Below, one piece after another: positions 46,821 through 55,756 of a DNA stretch of 64,000 nt. Position numbers and translations under genes: made by a program. Source of the DNA: Synechococcus elongatus PCC 11801 (GTDB lineage Bacteria; Cyanobacteriota; Cyanobacteriia; Synechococcales; Synechococcaceae); NCBI RefSeq assembly GCF_003846445.2, contig NZ_CP030139.2:62001-126000 (forward strand), read 5' to 3'. Each line of letters begins with the position of its first letter. Positions within the stretch are counted from its first letter, which is position 1. The notes under the pieces were generated by a model, which was given only the letters and a program-made list of their open reading frames with translations, searched no databases and was not told the origin of the DNA.

Positions 46821-47630
46821 CTAGCGATCGCTAGCTGTGGCCATTGATTCGAGAAAGACGGCCTGGGCGACATCGCCATACAACTGCCGTAATTGTCCGA
46901 GCCATTGATTGGCACTCGTCTGCAAGCGGGGGTCGCTAGCGAGGGGTAAAGATCCCAGTTGGTCGATCACGGTTTCTCCAAGGTTTGGTGTAATTACCAC
47001 CAAGTCAGGATCGAGAGGGGCTGAATAATCCCAAAACTGTTGCAGCTTGGGAGCCGCAACGGCGGCTGTTGTTGCTGCGGCTGTAAGGCTTATCTGACGT
47101 CGCGATCGCAGCTCCGCCAGTAACTGATCTCGATGACGGCCACGGAGTTGGAAAAGCACGAAGGGGTCTTCGCTAAAGCGATCGCCGAGGCGATAGTAGA
47201 TGGCGCTGACATGTTTGCAGGGATTTGCCTTGTCTGGACAGCTGCAGCGCGAGTGAACATCGCTGAGACTGAACGGAAACAGGCGTAGGCCGTTGCGGGC
47301 AAAGACGGTCTCAATGTCTGCCGGCATTTCACCGGCCAGCAACAGCGCTGACCAGCGGGCTTCAGCCGCTAAGGCATCAATGACGTAATTCCAGTCCTCA
47401 TCCTGAATGGGATCGAGCCAGAGGGAAACGCGATAGGGCTTGGGCTCAGTGCCTTGCACCTCAGCTTCTACTTTCTGGCCCTGAAAACGGATGCTGAGCA
47501 CATGTCCTTCGCGGGCATAGCGCCAGCCGCGCTCTAAGCGCTTTTTAAAGCGATAGGCGTTGATCAGATCTAGCCATTGCTGAACCCACCAAGGTTCTGA
47601 GACGTTGCTCATCTCAATTGGCTCCGGCAT
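46821..47630 (-). CDS. SWIM zinc-finger protein
   Basis: 269-residue protein with a SWIM domain C129-x-C131-x6-C138-x-H140 (CSCPDKANPCKH). SWIM domains bind zinc and often DNA or protein, and some sit in Swi2/Snf2 or recombination proteins. The N-terminal 125 residues are soluble and basic (RFKKRLERGWRYAREGHVLS); the C-terminal part is Ala-rich. No helicase partner is adjacent. Confidence 0.78.
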   Translation of the reverse strand: MPEPIEMSNVSEPWWVQQWLDLINAYRFKKRLERGWRYAREGHVLSIRFQGQKVEAEVQGTEPKPYRVSLWLDPIQDEDWNYVIDALAAEARWSALLLAGEMPADIETVFARNGLRLFPFSLSDVHSRCSCPDKANPCKHVSAIYYRLGDRFSEDPFVLFQLRGRHRDQLLAELRSRRQISLTAAATTAAVAAPKLQQFWDYSAPLDPDLVVITPNLGETVIDQLGSLPLASDPRLQTSANQWLGQLRQLYGDVAQAVFLESMATASDR

Positions 47631-47746
47631 TGTGCTTTCCTAGCGTGCCACGCTTTCAGACCACAACAATTACACCGACTTCGGCAGACAGGCTCTGGAT
47701 CTAGCGTTGATCTTGCAATTGAAGAAGGAAGCGATCGCTCGCTGGA

Positions 47747-47929
47747 TTAATTGCCCCGTAGTTGCAAGGCGGGTGGGGGTGGCGCAGCCATCCGCGTTGT
47801 GGAGTAAAAACTAATGACCCAGAAGGGAATGACTAAGGTTGCCAACGCGATCGCAATTCCAAACCGTTCAGACCATCGTTGCGTTTGGGGCGCGGGTGCG
47901 TTGGCGCGGCTACTACTGCCAGGTTCCAT
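47747..47929 (-). CDS. Putative small membrane protein (60 residues)
   Basis: Open frame with a hydrophilic N-terminus (MEPGSSSRANAPAPQTQRWS), one membrane helix (FGIAIALATLVIPFWVISFY, about 23-42) and a Pro-rich tail. The clean helix and length suggest a genuine small protein; no homolog is recalled. The 530-base stretch around it (47631-48160) holds nothing else I can name. Confidence 0.4.
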   Translation of the reverse strand: MEPGSSSRANAPAPQTQRWSERFGIAIALATLVIPFWVISFYSTTRMAAPPPPALQLRGN

Positions 47930-48160
47930 AAAAAAGCGGCGACAAAAGCGCGAAAAAGCGCTGCATAAAGGAATACAGGCATCCTATCAGGTACAGCAAG
48001 GGGGAAAGCCGAACCACGGGTTTGCTTAAGGGATGCACTGCCACATAGGAATCTATCGCCACGCCTAGTGATCAGTCCTGCACTCAGGGCCGCTGCCTTC
48101 AGTCACAGACAAAAGACATTCTTGGGCAGAATGTTCTCGCTCATTGCCAAGCCCGAATGA

Positions 48161-49363
48161 CTATCCCTCAATCGGCGGCAATTGATACTGACTGACAATC
48201 CGCTTGGCAAACTCAGGAATGTGAGCGTCAGCTTTCTCGGGATAGTTGCGCCGCACATAAAGGGCATTGCGGGTGAAGTGGCTATCGATCGAAAAGCGGG
48301 CGTATTCCAGTCCTTTGGGACCAATCCGCTCAATCACTAGGCCCATCAGCTTAGCGGCCCACATCGGTAGCTGGACGCCTTGCTCATAGGCGGGAATGCT
48401 GTTCTGCACCGCCGCCCGGCGATCGCCACTGCTCTGGACCGGCTGCAGGCGCAGATCGTCTTGGATCAGCTCAAACATTTCTTGGCCGATCGCATTGCGA
48501 ACCACAACCCACTGCCAACCAAAGGGTGCGCCCATGTAGCCCACGACCAGATCCGCAAGGCCGTTGGTGTAGTCAAAGCAGCTTAGACAGGAAGGCGCAA
48601 ATACGTCCTTCAGCTCCTTGGTCTTGAGGCCAAAGAAAGGCACGGTCTCAGTGCTGCCGTCTTCATGCCTGAAGTGGATGCGAAAGTCCTGCATGAACTC
48701 GTAGTGCACAACCGTCTCAGGCGATCGACTGGTGGTTTCCAGAAACTTTTGCAGACCAGCACGGCTGACGTTATCGACGCAAGGCGTGCCCAGCACGTAG
48801 AGCTTTTCGAGTCCCAGCTTGTCTTGAACCGCGCGCAGGGCTTGGATTTGGCAACCGACACCGATCACCAGCAGCCGCTTCAGCCCCGATTGCTCAATCA
48901 GATCAAGGACGTTCAGGTTGGGTGACAAGGTGGGTTTGTTGACCCGCGCCGCCAAAATCTCATCGGTCGTCCGCGCAATGACGGGCACCGGCTGGAAGCG
49001 ATCGCTGGGACTGTTTTGGACACAGACCACGCCTTCCACCCAGCCCTGCTCCAGCATCCGGCAGGCCAGCGCACTGACAATCCCAGTCCACTGGGCGCCC
49101 TCGATTGGCTCTCGCTTTTGGGCGGCGGTCATCGATTGGTGCACCCCAAAGTACAGCTCCTCAGGGTTTTCTAAATCCCGCGATCGCCCATGAACCTGTT
49201 GTTCAAGCGGTTCAAACTGCTGGTTTAAAAAAGCACAGGCCTCTTTGACGTAATGCACATAAGAGGTGTCGCAGAGACCACACTCGCTGCAAAGATCCTT
49301 GGCAGGCCGACGGCTCCCAGGTTTGAGGGCGCGGGCGCGACGGTGGGGAAGTGCTGCAGTCAT
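48161..49363 (-). CDS. bciB: Divinyl (proto)chlorophyllide 8-vinyl reductase, BciB type
   Basis: 400-residue FrhB-family iron-sulfur flavoprotein that reduces the 8-vinyl group with ferredoxin, in chlorophyll synthesis. The N-terminal cluster is CSECGLCDTSY with a later Cys (about residues 26-44), and a second CLSCFDYTNG with LADLVVGYMGAPFGWQW follows. Length and motifs match cyanobacterial BciB; plant 7-hydroxymethyl chlorophyll a reductase is a close alternative family. The ATG at 49363 is preferred to 49396. Confidence 0.9.
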   Translation of the reverse strand: MTAALPHRRARALKPGSRRPAKDLCSECGLCDTSYVHYVKEACAFLNQQFEPLEQQVHGRSRDLENPEELYFGVHQSMTAAQKREPIEGAQWTGIVSALACRMLEQGWVEGVVCVQNSPSDRFQPVPVIARTTDEILAARVNKPTLSPNLNVLDLIEQSGLKRLLVIGVGCQIQALRAVQDKLGLEKLYVLGTPCVDNVSRAGLQKFLETTSRSPETVVHYEFMQDFRIHFRHEDGSTETVPFFGLKTKELKDVFAPSCLSCFDYTNGLADLVVGYMGAPFGWQWVVVRNAIGQEMFELIQDDLRLQPVQSSGDRRAAVQNSIPAYEQGVQLPMWAAKLMGLVIERIGPKGLEYARFSIDSHFTRNALYVRRNYPEKADAHIPEFAKRIVSQYQLPPIEG

Positions 49364-49541
49364 GCCAAACCATGAGGACAAAGCCAATGTTTCCACCTTA
49401 CCGGAGCTCGAAAAGTCCCGAAATCGCTGCTCGCCAATGATGCGGATAGACCACAGTTATCTCACCTAGGTAAACGACTAAAATTAGGTATAAATACTGT
49501 GTGCGATCGCAGCCGCTACGAGAACTGCACGCCAGCCAACC

Positions 49542-49569
49542 TTGCTGAGCGCTGAGAGTCGCCTATAAT
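49542..49569 (+). promoter_or_regulatory. Promoter of the LCP gene
   Basis: TTGCTG (49542-49547), 16 bases, then a consensus TATAAT (49564-49569). The start codon lies 27 bases downstream, so the leader is short. Confidence 0.6.
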
Positions 49570-49595
49570 CCGTCAATTCTGACTGAGGTAAATCT

Positions 49596-50906
49596 GTGGG
49601 GGCTTCACCCATTTCTCGAACTGTGGCTCAACCAAAGGTGAAGCGTGTTCCGTCGCCCGCGCCAAAATCGCGCCGGCTCTGGCCCCAGGTTGGGTTGATG
49701 GCGGCGATCGCCAGCTTGAGTGCGATCGCTACCGCTGGGTTGGTCTATGCCCTGCCGCTCAGTCGATCAGCCAAGCCGGTTGCCCCCACCTCGCCGTTGA
49801 TGGCATTGCTGCCCTACAGCTTCAACCGACCTGTCAATGTCCTCGTCATGGGGTTGGATCAGGCAGAAACCAATGAGGCTGCTGAAAAATTTGGCACCCG
49901 CAGCGATACCCTCCTCGTGCTGCGTTTTGACCCCCTAGAAGGAACTACAAGTCTGCTATCGATTCCCCGTGATACCCAGGTGGCAATTCCGGGCTATGGC
50001 ACCACCAAAGTGAATGCGGCTAATGTCTTTGGGGGACCAGCGCTCGCAGCTGATGTGGTCAGTCGCACCCTCAATGACATCCCCATCGATCGCTATCTGC
50101 GGATCGACACCACGGCTTTTAAGGAGTTGGTTGACCTCGTCGGCGGGATTGAGGTGTATGTGCCCAAGCCGATGCGCTACACCGACAACACGCAAAAGCT
50201 CTACATCGACTTACCTGCTGGTCGCCAAACCCTCAATGGCGATCAGGCCGAACAATTTGCCCGCTTCCGCTACGACGAACTCGGCGACATCGGGCGGGTT
50301 CAGCGCCAGCAGATGCTACTGCGCGCCCTACGCCAAAAACTGGCTAATCCGCTGATTCTGACCAAGGCCCCGGATCTGGTGAAGGTCCTCCAGAAATACG
50401 TGGATACGAACCTCAGCTTTGAGGAGATCATGGCGCTGGTCAGTATTGGACTGCAGCAGGATCTCTCGCAGATGCGGATGGTGATGCTGCCGGGTCGGCC
50501 GATCATGCAAGACGAGATCAGCTATTGGCGCTTGGATGAAGGAGCGCGCGATCGCCTCGTCAGTGATTTCTTTGGGCAACAGAGCTTCCAGCCGATCGAT
50601 CGCCTCGCCTTTGAAGATCTGCGTGTGGCTATTCAGGACTCCTCAGGACAGCCGCAAGCTGCCCAAGCTTTGGCGGAGGCTTTGGCGAAGCTTGGCATTC
50701 GTCGCGTTTACGTGATCGAAGACTGGCCGGAATCCTTAGAGAAAACGCAAATTATTGCCCAGCGGGGCGATTTAAACCAAGCAGAAGCTCTGAAACAGCA
50801 GCTCAATCTGGGAGAAGTCCTGGCTAGTTCCGATGGGGATATTGGCTCTGACCTAACGATCCGTATCGGCCGCGACTGGCAGCCGACCACCAGCCTCAAG
50901 CCTTAA
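49596..50906 (+). CDS. LytR-CpsA-Psr (LCP) family protein
   Basis: 436-residue membrane-anchored enzyme of the LCP family that attaches glycopolymers to peptidoglycan. One N-terminal membrane helix (about 29-53), then the LCP domain with FNRPVNVLVMGLD, RSDTLLVLRFDP, SIPRDTQVAIPGYG and DLVGGIEV, and a C-terminal LytR_C-like domain (about 345-430). The start is GTG at 49596, with GAGGT six bases upstream. Confidence 0.9.
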   Translation: MGASPISRTVAQPKVKRVPSPAPKSRRLWPQVGLMAAIASLSAIATAGLVYALPLSRSAKPVAPTSPLMALLPYSFNRPVNVLVMGLDQAETNEAAEKFGTRSDTLLVLRFDPLEGTTSLLSIPRDTQVAIPGYGTTKVNAANVFGGPALAADVVSRTLNDIPIDRYLRIDTTAFKELVDLVGGIEVYVPKPMRYTDNTQKLYIDLPAGRQTLNGDQAEQFARFRYDELGDIGRVQRQQMLLRALRQKLANPLILTKAPDLVKVLQKYVDTNLSFEEIMALVSIGLQQDLSQMRMVMLPGRPIMQDEISYWRLDEGARDRLVSDFFGQQSFQPIDRLAFEDLRVAIQDSSGQPQAAQALAEALAKLGIRRVYVIEDWPESLEKTQIIAQRGDLNQAEALKQQLNLGEVLASSDGDIGSDLTIRIGRDWQPTTSLKP

Positions 50907-50937
50907 GCTAAGGGGGTTCCCCTCCCAGGACTCTGCT

Positions 50938-51441
50938 ATGGTTTTGCCCCGTCGATTCGGGTGGCGATGGCTGTCGATGCTGCTGGCGCTCGTCTTGCTA
51001 TTGGTCTTCGCTCGACCGGCGATCGCAGAGCCCGAAACCAACAACTACAGCAACCTGATTCGCAACGGCATTGACCTCTCCCACGAAGACTTGTCGGGGA
51101 TGTTGTTCGTCTCGGCTGAGATGCGCAAAGCCAATCTGGAAGAGGCTAATTTACGCAATGCCATTCTGACGCTGGGTGTCTTTTTGGATGCCAACTTTCA
51201 TGGGGCAGACCTCAGTGGCGCGTTGCTCGATCGCGTCTTTTGGGTTGGTGCTGATCTCTCCGATGCGCTGCTAGTTGAGGCAACGGCAACCCGCACCAGC
51301 TTCCAAGATGTCAACATCACTGGCGCAGATTTCACGGATGCGATCCTCGATCGCTACGAACAAAAGCAACTCTGTCTCCGCGCTGAGGGCGTCAACTCCA
51401 AAACGGGCGTTGCCACCCGCGATAGTCTGGGTTGTGCTTAA
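50938..51441 (+). CDS. Secreted pentapeptide-repeat protein
   Basis: 167-residue protein with a signal peptide or anchor (WLSMLLALVLLLVFARPAIAEP, cleavage near residue 30), then about 18 pentapeptide units of A(D/N)LXX type, for example RKANLEEANLRNAI and ADLSGALLDRVFWVGADLSD (about residues 45-140). It ends with a Cys-containing tail. Likely a lumenal or periplasmic beta-helix; function unknown. It is 31 bases after the LCP gene and may share its promoter. Confidence 0.85.
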   Translation: MVLPRRFGWRWLSMLLALVLLLVFARPAIAEPETNNYSNLIRNGIDLSHEDLSGMLFVSAEMRKANLEEANLRNAILTLGVFLDANFHGADLSGALLDRVFWVGADLSDALLVEATATRTSFQDVNITGADFTDAILDRYEQKQLCLRAEGVNSKTGVATRDSLGCA

Positions 51442-51529
51442 TTCGGGAAACCTAGTGGGAAGCGATCGCGTCTTCCCGTAGCAAAGCTGATCGCTGTCCT
51501 CTCTCGGAATTGTGCTGGGCGGTTTTCTC

Positions 51530-52015
51530 ATGGTGGCGTCGCGTTGGCTTCCCTTGCCGATCCTCCTCACTCTGCTGCTGGGAATGCCCGCCTGGGGGCA
51601 GGCAAGCAGTGCCCGCAGTCTGCTGGCGGAACTGCGCCGCGTCGGTGTTCGCGTCACCCAAGCCTGTGAGCCGGGGTTGTTGGGGAGCTTTAGCGATCGC
51701 CGTCGCGAAATTCGTATTTGCCCTGAAGCCCATGACAGTGATGAAGAGGTCTTTCGCACACTTGTGCACGAAAGCTGGCATGTAGTTCAGAGTTGCCTGG
51801 CAAATCGTGGTCGGGTTGGAACCAGACGCGCACGTCCGATCGCTCGTCTGCGTCCGGATCTGCTGCCCAAGATGCTCCGGGAAACGCGGCGATCGGATTT
51901 GCGGATTGTCCGCAGCCAATATGCTCCTGAGGATCAACTGCTGGAGCTAGAAGCGCGTTGGCTGGAGAGCTATCCAGAAGTGGTGGAAAATGGCTTACAA
52001 ACGATCTGCCGCTGA
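51530..52015 (+). CDS. Secreted HExxH-motif protein
   Basis: 161-residue exported protein: signal peptide ending near AWGQA (residue 25), then a mixed domain with paired-looking cysteines (C46, C64, C89) and H80-E-S-W-H84 in TLVHESWHVVQSC, a possible zinc-protease signature. The rest is Arg-rich and helical. A putative minimal metallopeptidase; family not recognised. An in-frame GTG at 51512 would add six residues. Confidence 0.65.
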   Translation: MVASRWLPLPILLTLLLGMPAWGQASSARSLLAELRRVGVRVTQACEPGLLGSFSDRRREIRICPEAHDSDEEVFRTLVHESWHVVQSCLANRGRVGTRRARPIARLRPDLLPKMLRETRRSDLRIVRSQYAPEDQLLELEARWLESYPEVVENGLQTICR

Positions 52016-52582
52016 CGCTAATGAGCGGTGAGACAGAGAGGCACTGATGTGGAACAAATCTTCGACGGACCTCTTTGCTGCTGGGTTACCAGCGCCAAAC
52101 CCGAAAAGAAGCACCGTACCGTGCCAAATCTCCAAAAGTAAGCTCAATCTTGACCCCGCCCAGTAACTCTTCCAAGGTCGAATAGCGAGGCTGTTGATCG
52201 GCAGGTGGAGAATCCGCTTGAATTTCCAGCTTGGGCTGCTCGATCGGGAATTGGAGCTGATCGGCTGCGCTGGCGGGTTCAACCGAACCGGTCGCAGCCT
52301 GTGCCAGTAGAATCATGGACCACATCAGCCTGCCCTCACGCTGCTTTTAGCTTAGGCGGTGGCTTAGCGATCGGCCACCGCAAACCCTGTTGCTAGCAGT
52401 ACAGGCAAAGGCCAGCAAACTTGAGATTTCTCCCAGATGAAGCGTGAGGGCAAAAGCAACGCTGATGAGCTGTCAGGCTCTGACTCATGGTTCTTGAAAC
52501 GCATCGTGCAGGCAGGGCGCTGAAAGCACTGTTTCAAGATCAGGTTTTGAGAAGCGTGCAGCAGGGCTTCTGAAGACAGGTC
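52016..52582. other. Mostly noncoding stretch with one small frame
   Basis: Apart from the small minus-strand frame at 52086-52325, this region shows no gene, RNA or clear repeat. It is unusually poor in HIP1 sites. Confidence 0.35.
52086..52325 (-). CDS. Putative small protein (79 residues)
   Basis: Open frame MWSMILLAQAATGSVEPASA onward, with a short hydrophobic start and a C-terminal TLEELLGGVKIELTFGDLARYG. It may be a small exported protein, but the hydrophobic run is short. No homolog is recalled; coding status is uncertain. Confidence 0.4.
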   Translation of the reverse strand: MWSMILLAQAATGSVEPASAADQLQFPIEQPKLEIQADSPPADQQPRYSTLEELLGGVKIELTFGDLARYGASFRVWRW

Positions 52583-52807
52583 TTAGAGAGCGATGGGAGA
52601 GGTCATCCGAGAGACAGCATTGGCTAGATCATCGTCAAAGAGGTAGTCATTTGCAGTTTCGACCAGCCAGCGCCGAGTCTCAACGTCGTAGCAGATATAG
52701 GCTTGGCGATCGCGACAGTAGGCGGCGTACATGCGAGGGCCAGCTGTGCGAAGACCCGCTTGGGGGAAGAACTGCTGAACTTGGAGAAGAAAATGATGAG
52801 CGGTCAC
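52583..52807 (-). CDS. Small hypothetical protein (74 residues)
   Basis: Soluble 74-residue frame, MTAHHFLLQVQQFFPQAGLR and then RMYAAYCRDRQAYICYDVET, with coding-like amino acid use and Tyr-rich middle. Family not recognised. It stands alone between hypothetical regions. Confidence 0.5.
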   Translation of the reverse strand: MTAHHFLLQVQQFFPQAGLRTAGPRMYAAYCRDRQAYICYDVETRRWLVETANDYLFDDDLANAVSRMTSPIAL

Positions 52808-53022
52808 AACGCACCCCTAGAAACTGCAGTGATAACGTCTAACGGTCTCAAAAGTCATTGCTCTTTGCAGACTGTTCACAATCCTCTTTCGACAGGGCCG
52901 AGGAGGCATCCAGCTAACGAGTAATTTTGCTAAAGCAGACTTGCCTTGGGCATATTTTAACTTTTGTAACCTTGATGACAGTTTAACGTACAGTCCTGAC
53001 CGTTTTCTGAAGTGGTGCCTAT

Positions 53023-53622
53023 TTAAGTCAGATCGCGGCGCCCTTCCAGTGCACGGGCTAGAGTGACCTCGTCGGCATATTCCAAATCGCCTCCCATTGG
53101 CAAGCCAAAGGCAATGCGTGTGACGCGAGTAAACGGCTTTAGGAGTTGCCCGACGTACAGCGTTGTGGTTTCGCCCTCCACACTGGGGCTGATAGCAATA
53201 ATCACCTCTTGTGTTTTTTCTTGAGCGACTCGACGTACGAGGGCTTGAACGGTCAGCTGTTCGGGCCCGATACCATCCATCGGCGAGATCAGACCACCGA
53301 GAACGTGATAGAGCCCCTTATATTCCCGTGTCTTTTCAAGAGCGATCACATCGCGGGGATCGGCGACCACGCAGATGGTTTGCGTGTCGCGTTTGGGATC
53401 CCGACAGATGTTGCACAGATCTTCTGAGGAGAGATGGAAACAGCGCTGACAATGGCCCACTTGTTGCTTCGCTGCCAGTAGGGCTTCGGCAAATGCGGCA
53501 ATTTCTGTTTCTGGCCGTTGGATCAAGTGCAGGGCTAAACGTTGAGCTGATTTGGGGCCAATCCCGGGCAGTTTTTGGAGATGCTCAATCAGACGGGCCA
53601 GCGGGCGGGTGTAAACAGACAC
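53023..53622 (-). CDS. recR: Recombination mediator RecR
   Basis: 199-residue DNA-binding protein of RecFOR recombinational repair. An N-terminal helix-hairpin-helix ([18 protein letters not shown]), a zinc finger C-x2-C...C-x2-C ([16 protein letters not shown]), and a Toprim domain ([16 protein letters not shown]) are visible. The start is GTG at 53622. Length is normal. Confidence 0.95.
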   Translation of the reverse strand: MSVYTRPLARLIEHLQKLPGIGPKSAQRLALHLIQRPETEIAAFAEALLAAKQQVGHCQRCFHLSSEDLCNICRDPKRDTQTICVVADPRDVIALEKTREYKGLYHVLGGLISPMDGIGPEQLTVQALVRRVAQEKTQEVIIAISPSVEGETTTLYVGQLLKPFTRVTRIAFGLPMGGDLEYADEVTLARALEGRRDLT

Positions 53623-53782
53623 GATCGCGTTGATGCAGTCCTCTGATCTTACGGGGTGCTTGCGATCGCCTTCGCGAAGGTCAGCTGCGCTCAGTCAATG
53701 CTGAAGTCTTGCGACAAAGCTAATTGACTGACCCGCGAGAACCGTCAGAATCAAGGCAGTCTTGTCATCAAAGGAAGCTGTG

Positions 53783-54283
53783 ATGCGCAGCCTTGGCCTT
53801 TCTCTGCTGATCAGCGCGATCGCAGCGACCCCTGCTGTGGCGCAATCCGACTTTCGCTCGGTGAAGCCCAGCCGCGCCACCTATCTTGAAGCGCGAGACT
53901 GTCAGATTCTCCTGCAGGTGGATCAAGATCCGCCCAGTGCGATTCCTTGCGAGCGGGTTTTGGTGACGGAAGGCCAGACCAGCTTCAACTTCCATTTCGT
54001 GGTGCCAGAGAAAGGAGAGGAAGTCCTCTTCAGCTTCATTGCCCCCTATGAATCCGCTGACCCAGTTAGTAACACGAACTGGTCGGGGCGCTACGGAATT
54101 CCAGCTTTCCGCATTTTTAAGCCCCAAGATCCCCTGCCAGTTCTGCAAGGAGAGGGTCGATGCAACCTTGAAGCTCGGCGCATGAGCTGCCAATTTCAGT
54201 CAGTGGGCGCGGATCAAGAGCCCGTTTTGGTGAAAGCAGCAGCGATTTTGCAAAAAGATTTGCCCACTGTTTCCGGCCGCTAA
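53783..54283 (+). CDS. Secreted protein of unknown family
   Basis: 166-residue protein with a signal peptide (MRSLGLSLLISAIAATPAVA, cleavage near AQS at residue 21). The mature part is beta-rich with four cysteines (DCQILLQ, PCERVL, RCNLEARRMSCQF). AAGGAAGC upstream of the ATG at 53783 fits a ribosome site; a TTG seven codons earlier is less likely. Family not recognised. Confidence 0.7.
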   Translation: MRSLGLSLLISAIAATPAVAQSDFRSVKPSRATYLEARDCQILLQVDQDPPSAIPCERVLVTEGQTSFNFHFVVPEKGEEVLFSFIAPYESADPVSNTNWSGRYGIPAFRIFKPQDPLPVLQGEGRCNLEARRMSCQFQSVGADQEPVLVKAAAILQKDLPTVSGR

Positions 54284-54393
54284 TTCCTGCCCTCGACAGG
54301 TGTTGCTGAAGGCGATCGCTTTACTCAATTGCTCGTTACAACACGGTTCAATCTCCGAAAATAGTTCTTTGGGATCTGATTCACGCTCACCCT

Positions 54394-54627
54394 ATGGATT
54401 TTGCCATTGGCGATCGCGTCCGCTTGGCCGCACAGCCGCCCTACTTGAAAAGTGCTGACCCGCTGCCGATGTTGCGGCCGCCTGACCTTCTCGCAGTCGG
54501 TGAAATTGGCACGATCACAGGACTGCGTCCCGGTGGCTATTGGGTGGTGCTTTTCGATCGCGGTTCCTTTCTGCTAGACCCGCCGTTTCTTGCCAAGGTT
54601 GAAACTGAGACTAATCCCACGGGCTGA
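54394..54627 (+). CDS. sipA: NblS-interacting regulator SipA
   Basis: 77-residue SH3-like protein of the SipA (DUF3148) family. IGDRVRLAAQPPYLKSADPL, MLRPPDLLAVGEIGTI and GGYWVVLFDRGSFLLD are the family pattern. In S. elongatus SipA binds the sensor kinase NblS and stimulates its kinase activity, affecting high-light and nutrient-stress control. It stands alone. Confidence 0.88.
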   Translation: MDFAIGDRVRLAAQPPYLKSADPLPMLRPPDLLAVGEIGTITGLRPGGYWVVLFDRGSFLLDPPFLAKVETETNPTG

Positions 54628-54686
54628 GTCTCTAGCGGCGAACGCGAGCGACAAGTCAGTGGTTGAGGAGAGTTGACCCTTGCCAC

Positions 54687-55115
54687 TTAAACGAAGTCGC
54701 GCCGACGATCGCCGGCAGCAATGCGATCGCAGATGCGCTGCAGGGAAGCATTTGCTCCTTTGGGCACATGGGGCATCGGCAAATCGAAATTCGGCCAAGT
54801 TGGAGAGTCACTGCAGGGGCAAGCATTGCTGAGCACTTGGCCAATGGGCAGAGCAACAGGCATTAAGCAGCGAGCGCAGTCCGTGATTTCCCAAGCGGGG
54901 CTCAGCAGTTCTTCGAGGCTGATCACCGTTCCATCGAGATAGCAATTCTCAAAGCCGAGGGATTTTAAGGCTTCCCAGCACTGCTGAAACTCTGGCGAAT
55001 ACTGACCTTGAGCCAACACCGGCTGAGGACAGTAGGTTTTGTCATCGGCAATGATGCCCTGACCAACTTGGAACCACAAGGCAAGATATTGCTGTACTTG
55101 TTGTAGAGAAGCCAT
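54687..55115 (-). CDS. Conserved hypothetical protein
   Basis: 142-residue soluble protein, MASLQQVQQYLALWFQVGQG and then Trp- and Cys-rich, with C95 and C98 in ITDCARCLMP and a later NACPCSD pair. The four cysteines might bind metal. I recall no name for the family. The ATG at 55115 was preferred over 55163. It is 53 bases after cobU on the same strand. Confidence 0.6.
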   Translation of the reverse strand: MASLQQVQQYLALWFQVGQGIIADDKTYCPQPVLAQGQYSPEFQQCWEALKSLGFENCYLDGTVISLEELLSPAWEITDCARCLMPVALPIGQVLSNACPCSDSPTWPNFDLPMPHVPKGANASLQRICDRIAAGDRRRDFV

Positions 55116-55168
55116 TGCAACACCTTTGTGGAATGCGTGTGAATTATCGGTTTCTCCTCCCATTCATC

Positions 55169-55747
55169 CTAGTCTGCTAATGAGTGATTTAAATCTTGAG
55201 GATTTCTATATATCGATCCCGGGATCTGAACACCCAGCTGTTTGAGATCGATCGCATAACCTGCTACTGCTAAAAAAACATGATCAGCGTGGTTTGAAAC
55301 TTGGCGAGTTAAGCTGCCGAGGCGATCGCGAAATTGTCGCCCTAGTGGATAGGCAGGGACAACTCCCCAGCCAGTTTCTTCCGCAACAATAATGACGGAA
55401 GCTAAGCAATTGTGAAGCGCTGCCAAGAAAGCCTGAGTCTGCTGATTCCAGTCAGCTTCAGACTGATCTAAATAGGCAGCTACCCATGTTCCTAGGGAGT
55501 CAATCAACAAACAGTCGCGATCGCTGGTGGTTGCAATAACAGTTGCTAATTCATCCTGAATATTCAGGGTTTGCCAATCTGAAGGTCGCCGTTGTTGATG
55601 TTGAGAAATACGATCGCACCATTCGGGATCTTCGGGGTCAACTTGAGCAGTTGCGATGTAGATGACTTTTTGCTGGGACTGGTGTGCAAGTTCCTCAGCC
55701 CACTCACTTTTGCCGGAACGACTGGGTCCTGTAACCACTGTCAGCAT
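55169..55747 (-). CDS. cobU: Adenosylcobinamide kinase/guanylyltransferase
   Basis: 192-residue bifunctional enzyme that phosphorylates adenosylcobinamide and transfers GMP in nucleotide-loop assembly of cobalamin. The P-loop GPSRSGKSEWAE is at residues 7-18; VIYIATAQ, QHQQRRPSDW (the guanylylated His region) and LLIDSLGTWV follow. It works after CobD (3535-4512). It is 9 bases downstream of pxcA and may be co-transcribed. Confidence 0.93.
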   Translation of the reverse strand: MLTVVTGPSRSGKSEWAEELAHQSQQKVIYIATAQVDPEDPEWCDRISQHQQRRPSDWQTLNIQDELATVIATTSDRDCLLIDSLGTWVAAYLDQSEADWNQQTQAFLAALHNCLASVIIVAEETGWGVVPAYPLGRQFRDRLGSLTRQVSNHADHVFLAVAGYAIDLKQLGVQIPGSIYRNPQDLNHSLAD

Positions 55748-55756
55748 GGGTGAAGC

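Noticed and set aside
47960-47976. Hairpin AGCGC/GCGCT as a terminator
   Set aside because: Stem is only five pairs and no T run follows on either strand.
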